Shown piece after piece: positions 1 through 6,610 of a DNA stretch of 16,154 bases (position 1 is its first letter; each line of letters begins with the position of its first letter). The translations under genes were made by a program, and so were the position numbers. Under the pieces are notes generated by a model that ran no database searches, was not told where the DNA came from, and saw only the letters and a list, made by a program, of their open reading frames with translations. This DNA is from JAYVIQ01 sp043770215 (GTDB lineage Bacteria; Bacteroidota; Bacteroidia; Cytophagales; JAAEPT01). The stretch spans positions 1-16,154 of the forward strand of contig JAYVIQ010000188.1 in assembly GCA_043770215.1 (NCBI GenBank). The letters run 5' to 3'.

Positions 1-359
1 CATTAAAAGCAGATGCCGTAAAAAGCTACGCAGAAGTAAACGATACCAATTACGAAATCTTGGGTTTTTTAGATGCCATAAAAGACATCAAGAGTATTCC
101 AGATTGTTCGGTGAGTCAAGCCGTAAAAATTATAAGTGGTAAAATCAGAAACTTAGAAGAAAAGCAAATCACTGATTTAGTGAAATATGCCTTACTTTAT
201 CCACCAAGAGTACGAGCATTGCTTGGGGCAATGTTAGATATGCTTGCAAGTAATACCAATACCGCCAAACTCAAAGACAGCTTGAATCCGCTCACCATCA
301 TCAAACTAGGATTAAAAGAAGCAGACTTAGCTACTATTAAAGACTGGAACATTCAATGA
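1..359 (+). CDS. DUF6088 / AbiEi-like antitoxin, 3' part (5' end outside window)
   Basis: The reading frame is open to the left edge (first whole codon at base 3, no stop), so this is the C-terminal ~119 residues of a longer protein. The TTG at base 60 is not needed as a start. The segment reading ILGFLDAIKDIKSIPDCSV, then KYALLYPPRVRALLGAML, is the pattern I know from the C-terminal part of DUF6088 proteins, which are usually about 200 aa and stand in for AbiEi in type IV toxin-antitoxin pairs. Family members normally carry an N-terminal winged-helix domain that autoregulates the operon; that part is not visible here. The stop overlaps the start of the next gene (ATGA, 356-359), the coupling expected of an AbiEi/AbiEii pair. 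The family call is from remembered motifs, not a search. The antitoxin role is inferred from family and neighbour. Confidence 0.8.
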   Translation, partial: LKADAVKSYAEVNDTNYEILGFLDAIKDIKSIPDCSVSQAVKIISGKIRNLEEKQITDLVKYALLYPPRVRALLGAMLDMLASNTNTAKLKDSLNPLTIIKLGLKEADLATIKDWNIQ

Positions 360-1345
360 AGCTGCATCAGAACATACCATTATTTAGAGATGCAGTAAAG
401 ATTACGGCACAACAACTAGATATTCCGCCAGAGTATGTAGAAAAAGACTATTGGCTTACCTATGCTTTGTTTACAATTTTTAATCACGAGATAGGCAAAG
501 ACACCGTATTTAAAGGCGGAACAGCACTATCAAAATGTTACCAATTGATAGAACGCTTTTCAGAGGATATAGATTTGGTGGTCTTACGAAGAGAAGGAGA
601 ATCAAACAATAAACTCACCACCAAAATCAGATTAATAAGTGAAATAGTTAATTCTATATTGCCAGAAGTACCTATTGAAGGACTTACTCAAAAAATGGGG
701 ATGAATCGCAAAACGGCACATTCCTACAGTAAAGAATTTAAAGGTGATTATGGGCAAATACGAGATGTAATAGTGGTGGAAGCAACTTGGTTAGGATATC
801 ATGAGCCATATACAACTAAACGTATTGTTTCCTTCCTTGGTCAAATGATGTTGGACAATAATCAGGATCAGATTGCCAAAGAAAATGGATTACTACCTTT
901 TGATCTATTAGCATTAGAACCGACAAGAACCATTTGCGAAAAAATAATGAGTTTGGTTCGTTTTTCTTACAGCGAAAATCCAATAGTCGATTTAAAGAAT
1001 AAGATAAGGCATACCTACGATTTACATCAGTTATTAAATCAGAAAGAATTTTCGGATTTTTTTAACTCATTGGCTTTTGATGAGATGTTATTAAAAGTAG
1101 CAAAAGACGATGTGGTAAGTTTTAAAAACAACAATAAATGGTTAATTCATCATCCAAATGAAGCACTTATCTTTAAAGATTTGGAAAATGTATGGTCTGA
1201 GCTGAAAGCAATATATAGAACAGACTTTAAAAACTTGCTATATGGAGAAATACCCAAAGAAGAAGCTGTTTTGGGAACTTTAAAGAAGATTCAAGAAAGA
1301 TTAAAAACAATCACTTGGACAATTACACTAGATAACCAAGAATGA
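356..1345 (+). CDS. abiEii: AbiEii/AbiGii-type nucleotidyltransferase toxin
   Basis: Predicted 329-aa cytoplasmic nucleotidyltransferase of the DNA polymerase beta-like fold, the toxin half of an AbiE type IV toxin-antitoxin system. Visible motifs are FKGGTALSK (G54-G55-T56, nucleotide-binding motif I) and FSEDIDLVV (E70, D71, D73, metal-binding acidic motif II). There is also a family-like VEATWLGYHEP stretch (about 141-151), then CEKIMSLVR (K196) and RHTYDLHQL (R218, D222), matching the later conserved Lys and Asp motifs. Length is normal for the family. In characterised AbiE systems the toxin is bacteriostatic and the antitoxin acts mainly as a transcriptional repressor; better-studied relatives modify tRNA. 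The actual substrate here is unknown. The start ATG overlaps the upstream antitoxin stop by 4 nt and its own stop overlaps the next ATG by 4 nt (1342-1345). Position just before hsdR makes this an accessory module inside a restriction operon. Confidence 0.9.
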   Translation: MKLHQNIPLFRDAVKITAQQLDIPPEYVEKDYWLTYALFTIFNHEIGKDTVFKGGTALSKCYQLIERFSEDIDLVVLRREGESNNKLTTKIRLISEIVNSILPEVPIEGLTQKMGMNRKTAHSYSKEFKGDYGQIRDVIVVEATWLGYHEPYTTKRIVSFLGQMMLDNNQDQIAKENGLLPFDLLALEPTRTICEKIMSLVRFSYSENPIVDLKNKIRHTYDLHQLLNQKEFSDFFNSLAFDEMLLKVAKDDVVSFKNNNKWLIHHPNEALIFKDLENVWSELKAIYRTDFKNLLYGEIPKEEAVLGTLKKIQERLKTITWTITLDNQE

Positions 1346-1548
1346 GTTTTAACAAAAATAGATTAGAAATGGTATTTGCCGTACAAAACTGGTCATGGGT
1401 TTTATTTAACTCAGATTCGGAAAGTAGTTTGGGTTTATTTTCCAAGAATGTGAATATATCAGGTAATCAACTGAAAATCAATGAGTTTTTATTTAACTCG
1501 GATTCGGAAAAGATTTTTTTGAGTAGTGAAATTGAAATAAAAAATTAA
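1342..1548 (+). CDS. 68-aa unrecognised ORF with internal repeat; possibly hsdR-start remnant
   Basis: I recognise no family. The ORF starts in an ATGA overlap with the abiEii stop and ends 12 nt before hsdR, so it would be translated as part of the operon. Two points are odd. Its first residues, MSFNKNRLEMVF, echo the start of HsdR, MSFSEHRLEKVF (8 of 12 identical); at DNA level 28 of the first 36 bases match. The protein also holds two copies of LFNSDSE (about residues 21 and 50), encoded by 23-bp direct repeats. There is no signal peptide, membrane segment or known motif, and composition is Ser/Asn/Phe-rich. It may be a degenerate product of a local duplication or insertion at the hsdR start rather than a functional protein, so coding status is uncertain. 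A real short restriction-operon accessory protein is the alternative. Confidence 0.4.
   Translation: MSFNKNRLEMVFAVQNWSWVLFNSDSESSLGLFSKNVNISGNQLKINEFLFNSDSEKIFLSSEIEIKN
1401..1423 (+). repeat. 23-bp direct repeat, copy 1
   Basis: The sequence beginning TTTATTTAACTC and ending GATTCGGAAA recurs at 1488-1510 with a single mismatch (A versus G at position 13). Both copies lie in the small ORF between abiEii and hsdR and are in the same reading frame, encoding FNSDSE. The repeats are 87 nt apart (start to start), a multiple of three. Confidence 0.85.
1488..1510 (+). repeat. 23-bp direct repeat, copy 2
   Basis: Second copy of the repeat at 1401-1423, 22 of 23 bases identical. It follows ATGAGTTTTT at 1481, a string that also forms the hsdR start at 1561 and, nearly, the start of the small ORF at 1342. 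The repeat therefore sits beside a third echo of that start. Confidence 0.85.
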
Positions 1549-1560
1549 ACCTAAGAGCAA

Positions 1561-4500
1561 ATGAGTTTTTCGGAGCATAGATTAGAAAAAGTATTTATAG
1601 AATTGTTAGGTCAAGAAGGCTATCCACATACTAATGGAGCAACGCTTACACGTAGCCCAGACGAAGTATTGATAGAGCAAGACTTAAAACAATTTCTAGC
1701 CATACAGTACAAAGAAGCTGGGATTACGCCTGTGGAAATACAGTCAATTGTATTGCAATTAAAGACTTTACCCTCATCGGATCTTTATGAAAGCAACAAA
1801 ACTTTTATGCGTATGCTTTCGGACGGTTTTATTCTTAAAAGAGAAAATAGAGCGGAAAAGGATATTTACATACAACTCTTAGATTATAGTAGTTTAGAAA
1901 AATACGAAGAACCTAAACCAGAACATTCCATACAAGTTTTTGCTGAAAATACAGTCTCTTATGCTCAAGATAGAAACATTTATAGATTTGTAAATCAGTT
2001 AGAAATACAAGGTGTAGAAAAGAGAATACCAGACGGTATTTTATATGTCAACGGATTGCCTTTGGTGGTTTTTGAGTTTAAAAGCTCGATCAGAGAAGAA
2101 GCAACCCTTCACAATGCTTTTGAGCAATTGACCAAAAGATACAGCCGTTCTATACCAGAGTTGTTTAAATACAATACGTTTTGTGTTATCAGTGATGGAT
2201 TAAACAATAAAGCAGGATCTTTTTTTGCACCCTATGAGTTTTTCTATGCTTGGCGTAGGATACAAGGATTGAAAAAAGAAGTTGATGGAGTAGATAGCAT
2301 GTTTACCTTGGTACAAGGCATGTTAAACAAGAACAGGTTCAAAGACATAATAAGAAACTTTATATACATACCCGATACTTCTAAGAAAAACGAAAAAATA
2401 GTTTGTCGCTATCCACAGTATTACGCAGCAAGAGCCTTGGTAGAAAACATCAAAAAAGCACAGCGACCGAGTGGCAACGGAAAAGGAGGAACTTACTTTG
2501 GTGCTACAGGTTGTGGTAAGAGTTTTACCATGCTTTACCTTACTCGCTTGTTGATGAAAAGCGAGTATTTTGGTAGTCCTACCATAGTTTTAATCACCGA
2601 CCGAACAGATTTGGACGATCAGCTTTCTGGTCAATTTACCAATGCAAAATTCTATGTAGGAGACAATACCATTATTAGCGTAGAGAGTAGAAACGAATTA
2701 AGAGATCAGCTAAAAGGCAGACAAAGCGGTGGTGTTTTTTTAACTACCATACATAAGTTTACAGAAGATACACAGTTGTTATCCGATAGAAACAACATCA
2801 TTTGTATCTCCGACGAAGCGCATAGAAGTCAGGTAAACCTAGACCAAAAAGTGAAGGCCACAGAAAAAGGAGTTGTAAAGACTTATGGCTTTGCAAAATA
2901 CTTACACGACTCATTGCCTAATGCAACTTATGTTGGTTTTACAGGAACGCCTATAGATGCCACTTTAGATGTTTTTGGAAAAGTAGTAGATGCTTATACC
3001 ATGACAGAATCCGTAAAAGATGAGATTACAGTCAAAATAGTATATGAAGGAAGAGCTGCAAAAGTAACACTCAAAAGTGAAGAGCTTGCTAAAATTGAAG
3101 AGTATTACAAAGAGGCATCGGAACAAGGAGCAAACGATTACCAGATAGAAAAGAGTAAACTTCAGACCGCCAATTTGTATTCTGTTTTAGGAGATCCGCA
3201 AAGATTAGAAGCTTTAGCAGAAGATTTCATTGCACATTATGAGAAAAGAATAGAAGAAGCCTCTACCATCAAAGGCAAAGCTTTGTTTGTATCTAGTTCA
3301 AGAGAAATAGCCTATAATTTTTATCAGATATTGATACGACTTAGACCAGAATGGGCAGAAGTAAAAGTATGCGATGAGGGAATTGAACTTTCAGAAAAAG
3401 AAATGAAAGAAGTCAAACCTATGGAAAGGGTCAAAATGATTATGACCCGACACAAAGATGACGATGCTACCATGCATAAATTGTTGGGTTCAAAAGAATA
3501 CCGCAAAGAACTGGATAGACAATTCAAGAATGAAAAATCTAACTTTAAAATTGCCATAGTAGTAGATATGTGGTTGACAGGTTTTGATGTGCCATTTTTA
3601 GATACCATATACATAGACAAACCCATTCAGCAACACAATCTTATCCAGACAATTTCTAGGGTAAATAGAAAGTTTGAAGGGAAAGACAAAGGTTTGGTTG
3701 TCGATTATATCGGCATCAAAAATCAAATGAACTTAGCTTTGGCTAAATACAACAAAGGCGATGAAGACAATTTTGAAGATGTAGATCAGTCTATAAAAAT
3801 AGTAAGAGATCATTTGGATTTGTTGGTAAAGATCTTCCATAAGTTTGATGCTACTTTATATTTTCATGGTTTACCATTAGAGCAGCTTGAGACTTTACGT
3901 AAAGCAGCTGAACACACGCAAATAACGAAAGAGATTGAAACTAGATTTATGGGTTTAGTCAAGCGATTAAAAGCAGCGTATAATATATGTGTAGGCAGCG
4001 GTAAACTGACCCAAGTAGAAAGAGATACGACGCACTTTTATTTAGCCGTACGTTCTTATCTGTTTAAGCTAATTGATGGCCCAGCACCAGATACCGAGCA
4101 AATGAATGCTAGGGTTAGAGAAATGATAAAAGATGCTATTTATAGCGATGGAGTAGAAGAACTTTTTAAAATGGGAGAAGAAAATGATCCTCAAACTGAT
4201 TTGTTTTCTGATGAGTACATAGATAAAATCAATCGTATAAAGCTACCCAATACCAAAATCAAAATTTTGCAAAAGCTTTTAGAAAAGGTAATTGCAGAAA
4301 TAAAGAAGGTAAATAAAGTCAAAGGAGTTGAGTTTTCTAAGAAAATGAAAGCAGTAGTTGAAAAGTATAATGATCGTAATAAGAATGACATTATGAGAAG
4401 CGAAGTTTTCGATGAAATAGCAGAACAATTGACTCAGCTTATTTGGGATGCTCAAAAAGAATTTTCTGCTGGTGACGAATTAGGGATTGATTTTGAAGAA

Positions 4501-4776
4501 AAAGCCTTTTATGATATTCTAAAGTCGCTTTGTAAAAAGTATGATTTCACCTATCCAGAACCAAAAACAATAGAACTTGCAAAACATGTGAAAAGTTTGG
4601 TAAATGCTCAATCCAAATTTCCAGATTGGAACAAACGTGACGACATTAAATCAGCCCTAAAAGTAGGTTTAATACTCTTATTAGATGAATTTGGTTATCC
4701 TCCAGTAGAGCGAGACGAAGTTTATGTAGAGATTTTTGAGCAGGCAGAGAATTTAAAAAAAAAAATAGATAGTTGA
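1561..4776 (+). CDS. hsdR: Type I restriction endonuclease, HsdR (R) subunit
   Basis: 1071-aa motor and nuclease subunit of a type I restriction-modification enzyme. It translocates DNA with ATP and cuts away from the unmethylated target, working only in complex with HsdM and HsdS, which are not in this window. The N-terminal nuclease carries the PD-(D/E)XK residues D158, E172 and K174 (IPDG then FEFKS). The SF2 motor has Walker A GATGCGKS (K320), DEAH box 418-421 (ISDEAHRS), motif III GFTGTP (459-464) and motif VI QTISRVNRKF (R700, R703). All are intact, and spacing and length agree with EcoR124I-like HsdR. A helical C-terminal region follows (about 770-1071). The ATG at 1561 is chosen because MSFSEHRLEKVFIELL resembles HsdR N-termini. 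The last codons contain an 11-A run (4755-4765); slippage there would only change the extreme C-terminus. No terminator is evident before the convergent rnpB. Confidence 0.96.
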   Translation: MSFSEHRLEKVFIELLGQEGYPHTNGATLTRSPDEVLIEQDLKQFLAIQYKEAGITPVEIQSIVLQLKTLPSSDLYESNKTFMRMLSDGFILKRENRAEKDIYIQLLDYSSLEKYEEPKPEHSIQVFAENTVSYAQDRNIYRFVNQLEIQGVEKRIPDGILYVNGLPLVVFEFKSSIREEATLHNAFEQLTKRYSRSIPELFKYNTFCVISDGLNNKAGSFFAPYEFFYAWRRIQGLKKEVDGVDSMFTLVQGMLNKNRFKDIIRNFIYIPDTSKKNEKIVCRYPQYYAARALVENIKKAQRPSGNGKGGTYFGATGCGKSFTMLYLTRLLMKSEYFGSPTIVLITDRTDLDDQLSGQFTNAKFYVGDNTIISVESRNELRDQLKGRQSGGVFLTTIHKFTEDTQLLSDRNNIICISDEAHRSQVNLDQKVKATEKGVVKTYGFAKYLHDSLPNATYVGFTGTPIDATLDVFGKVVDAYTMTESVKDEITVKIVYEGRAAKVTLKSEELAKIEEYYKEASEQGANDYQIEKSKLQTANLYSVLGDPQRLEALAEDFIAHYEKRIEEASTIKGKALFVSSSREIAYNFYQILIRLRPEWAEVKVCDEGIELSEKEMKEVKPMERVKMIMTRHKDDDATMHKLLGSKEYRKELDRQFKNEKSNFKIAIVVDMWLTGFDVPFLDTIYIDKPIQQHNLIQTISRVNRKFEGKDKGLVVDYIGIKNQMNLALAKYNKGDEDNFEDVDQSIKIVRDHLDLLVKIFHKFDATLYFHGLPLEQLETLRKAAEHTQITKEIETRFMGLVKRLKAAYNICVGSGKLTQVERDTTHFYLAVRSYLFKLIDGPAPDTEQMNARVREMIKDAIYSDGVEELFKMGEENDPQTDLFSDEYIDKINRIKLPNTKIKILQKLLEKVIAEIKKVNKVKGVEFSKKMKAVVEKYNDRNKNDIMRSEVFDEIAEQLTQLIWDAQKEFSAGDELGIDFEEKAFYDILKSLCKKYDFTYPEPKTIELAKHVKSLVNAQSKFPDWNKRDDIKSALKVGLILLLDEFGYPPVERDEVYVEIFEQAENLKKKIDS

Positions 4777-4798
4777 ATTTAGTTTATAAATGAAAAAA

Positions 4799-5183
4799 GC
4801 GTAAGTCTATAAGCCGGATTCTGTATTTCAAAAAATTGAAACTCTTGTCATTTATCTAGCTCTATCGTTACCCATAGAGTCCATCGACCTACCCATTTTG
4901 GGACAATTGCAAGAATTGTTAGAACGAGAAGCCCTACTTTAACCCAAAACCTATTTGGTCTTTCAACTCATAAGGTTTACACAGCTGCCCAATCACTTGA
5001 GACACTGGTGAGCTCTTACCTCACCTTTTCACCCTTACCAATGCCTAGACTTTGGCGGTTATTTTCTGCTGCACTAGCTGTATTTCAATTTCTCAAAACC
5101 CTTCCCGTTAGGAAGTATGATTCTCTTTGTTGTCCGGACTTTCCTCTCTTTTGCAAGCAAAACAGCGACAAGACGACTTACGC
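4799..5183 (-). ncRNA. rnpB: RNase P RNA (bacterial type A-like)
   Basis: Catalytic RNA that matures the 5' ends of tRNAs. Read on the minus strand, it contains the hallmark conserved regions. These are GAGAGGAAAGTCCGGAC near the 5' end (5148-5132), GGTAAGGGTGAAAAGGTG (5039-5022), the L15 segment TGGGTAGG (4895-4888) whose GGU pairs with the tRNA CCA end, and ACAGAATCCGGCTTAT near the 3' end (4824-4809). The ends are set by helix P1: GCGTAAGTC at 5183-5175 pairs perfectly with GACTTACGC at 4807-4799. That gives about 385 nt, close to the E. coli RNA (377). A run of six T follows P1 on the minus strand (4798-4793) and may serve termination. The start may be preceded by a processed leader. A weak promoter candidate (TTTG at 5274-5271, TAAACTTT at 5250-5243) lies over the end of the upstream lipoprotein gene and is not secure. 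Confidence 0.96.
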
Positions 5184-5192
5184 CCTGCTAAG

Positions 5193-5229
5193 ATACTCCT
5201 CTTGTTTGGTAATTACAAGCTAAGAGTAT
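5193..5229 (-). other. Imperfect hairpin just upstream of rnpB
   Basis: ATACTC (5193-5198) pairs with GAGTAT (5224-5229), and CTTGT (5201-5205) pairs with ACAAG (5215-5219). The two stems are separated by a 2/4-nt internal loop and closed by a 9-nt loop. It lies between the stop of the lipoprotein gene and the 5' end of RNase P RNA. No T-run follows on the minus strand, so a simple intrinsic terminator is unlikely; a precursor leader structure is a fair alternative. Confidence 0.45.
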
Positions 5230-5247
5230 ATTCATAAGTGTTAAAGT

Positions 5248-5934
5248 TTAGTAATAGCCTTTTACTTTGACAAAGACTAGTTTCTTTTCTTTTATTTCTG
5301 CACTCAAAGAATCTACTGCATGGTTGAAAAGGTTTACGGAATCACCATGTTTGGTTCTGTATAAAAGAACTAAATCAGTATTTATATGTTGTATTTCTTG
5401 TTTCAATTCATTGTACAAACTTTGATTTTGAATATCTTTAATTTGATCACAAGTATAAAAAAGTTCGGCCAGGTATTTATCATGCGTAGGGTCTTTTAGT
5501 GTATCTTGAAGTTCTGATCGCATCATAAACTGTGCTTTTATTTTTTTTGCAATGGCTTTAGCATATTCTAGCTCTTCTTTTTGTACATGTTTGTTGTAGC
5601 TTACTTCTTCAACCAATCGTTGTATCAAGTTAAATTTTTCTTTTTCTAATCTTTCTAGTTTATTCCACCAAAATTTTTCTTGGTCGGAATAGAATTTTAG
5701 TGTACTTTTCACATCATTTAATGTGTTTTCTGTCAAAATAATAGAATCCTTAAGTGAAATAGAGTCTACATAGTTGATTGTTTTTTCTTCTGAAGGAAAT
5801 AAAGAAATATTTAGTCTTTCATGTGTTTTTAAACGGCTATTGTCTTCTTTTTTATTGATGGTATTGCAAGAAAATTGAACCAGAGTTATAGTAAAGAAAG
5901 AAAGTAAAGATGCTGCAAAATTTATTTTTTTCAT
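5248..5934 (-). CDS. Hypothetical coiled-coil lipoprotein
   Basis: 228-aa protein of unknown function. The N-terminus MKKINFAASLLSFFTITLVQFSC has a Lys-rich start, a hydrophobic stretch and a Cys at 23 preceded by FSC, consistent with a signal peptidase II lipoprotein. Residue -3 is Gln, so the lipobox is imperfect. After a polar linker (NTINKKEDN) the rest is charged and helical, with heptad-like Leu/Ile/Glu/Lys patterning from about 65 to 200, suggesting a periplasmic or outer-membrane-anchored coiled coil. I see no enzymatic motif. It diverges from the thioredoxin-like gene with only 37 bp between start codons, and its stop is 64 bp upstream of rnpB on the same strand. Function cannot be assigned from the sequence. 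Confidence 0.75.
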   Translation of the reverse strand: MKKINFAASLLSFFTITLVQFSCNTINKKEDNSRLKTHERLNISLFPSEEKTINYVDSISLKDSIILTENTLNDVKSTLKFYSDQEKFWWNKLERLEKEKFNLIQRLVEEVSYNKHVQKEELEYAKAIAKKIKAQFMMRSELQDTLKDPTHDKYLAELFYTCDQIKDIQNQSLYNELKQEIQHINTDLVLLYRTKHGDSVNLFNHAVDSLSAEIKEKKLVFVKVKGYY

Positions 5935-5971
5935 TATATTTAGTCATTGTTTAAGATTATAATTCTAAAGT

Positions 5972-6517
5972 ATGAAAAAGTTAACATTTGCCCTATCGTT
6001 TTTTTTAATCTTGTTGTTTTCTTTTAAAAATGAGAATAAAAAGTTTCCTGAAATGATTGGAGAAAAATTAGATGGCACTCAACTTGTTTTACCAAAAGAC
6101 TTAAAGGGTAAATTTTCATTGTTGGTACTAGCATATTCACAAAAAGCTGAGGCAGATTTAAAAACATGGCAATTACCCTTGTATAATAAATTTATAGCCA
6201 AACCAAAAGCCGGCTCTACCTTTGCATTTTCTACTTATGATATCAATTTATTATTTGTACCAATGTTCTCTGGAGTAAACCAAACTGCCGAAGGGCAAGC
6301 CAAAAAGAAAATGAAGGCAGAGTTAGATCTAGAAATGCAAAAACACTTTATGATTTTTAAAGGGAACAGTAAACTAATAAAAGAACAACTTTCTATGTCA
6401 GAAAAAGATTTGCCTTATTTATTTTTACTTAACAAAGAAGGTGATATTGTATATAAAACATCAGGGTCTTTTTCTCAAACAAAAATGGGGGGAATAGAAG
6501 ATAATATAGAAGACTAG
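5972..6517 (+). CDS. Thioredoxin-fold-like exported protein lacking CXXC
   Basis: 181-aa protein with an N-terminal hydrophobic segment (residues 4-18) after MKK, so it is probably exported or membrane-anchored; no clear cleavage site or lipobox Cys is visible. The body begins FPEMIGEKLDGTQLVLPKDLKGKFSLLVLAYS, the opening of thioredoxin/AhpC-like folds: a target phrase, then a beta strand running into the usual active-site loop. A later PYLFLLNKEGDIVYKTSG matches the cis-Pro strand and hairpin of the fold (P about 143). The position where CXXC would sit reads YSQKAEADL, and the protein has no cysteine, so disulfide redox activity is not expected. Mitochondrial ATP10-like proteins have a similar opening, but that link is only an impression. 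It is followed after 93 bp by the TonB receptor on the same strand, and its substrate or partner is unknown. Confidence 0.6.
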   Translation: MKKLTFALSFFLILLFSFKNENKKFPEMIGEKLDGTQLVLPKDLKGKFSLLVLAYSQKAEADLKTWQLPLYNKFIAKPKAGSTFAFSTYDINLLFVPMFSGVNQTAEGQAKKKMKAELDLEMQKHFMIFKGNSKLIKEQLSMSEKDLPYLFLLNKEGDIVYKTSGSFSQTKMGGIEDNIED

Positions 6518-6583
6518 AACCTTGAATTGATGATTAATAGATTGATACACTACTTTAAACTAGTATATTAGATTATTTATTTT

Positions 6584-6591
6584 TAAATTTG
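6584..6591 (+). promoter_or_regulatory. Candidate Bacteroidota -7 box for the TonB receptor operon
   Basis: TAAATTTG matches the Bacteroidota sigma-ABfr -7 consensus TAnnTTTG exactly, and lies 19 bp upstream of the receptor ATG at 6611. No clear TTTG or TTG is present at the expected -33 spacing; the region there is generic AT-rich sequence, so the call rests on one box only. Confidence 0.45.
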
Positions 6592-6610
6592 TATGTAATA
6601 ATATTTATCA

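Noticed and set aside
60..62. TTG as the start codon of the first gene
   Set aside because: The frame is open to the window edge and the upstream residues continue the protein, so the gene begins outside the window.
1401..1510. CRISPR-like array
   Set aside because: There are only two repeats, both in frame inside an ORF, with no further units and no cas genes.
1481..1522. Third ATG (ATGAGTTTTT) as a possible gene start
   Set aside because: It opens a frame of only 13 codons (MSFYLTRIRKRFF then stop); it is of interest only as an echo of the hsdR start.
4755..4765. A11 tract as a phase-variation switch for HsdR
   Set aside because: It is within the last ten codons; either frameshift meets a stop within a few codons and leaves all domains intact.
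5008..5223. 71-codon open frame on the + strand
   Set aside because: It lies antisense across rnpB, whose conserved regions and P1 helix explain the sequence; the peptide has no recognisable features.
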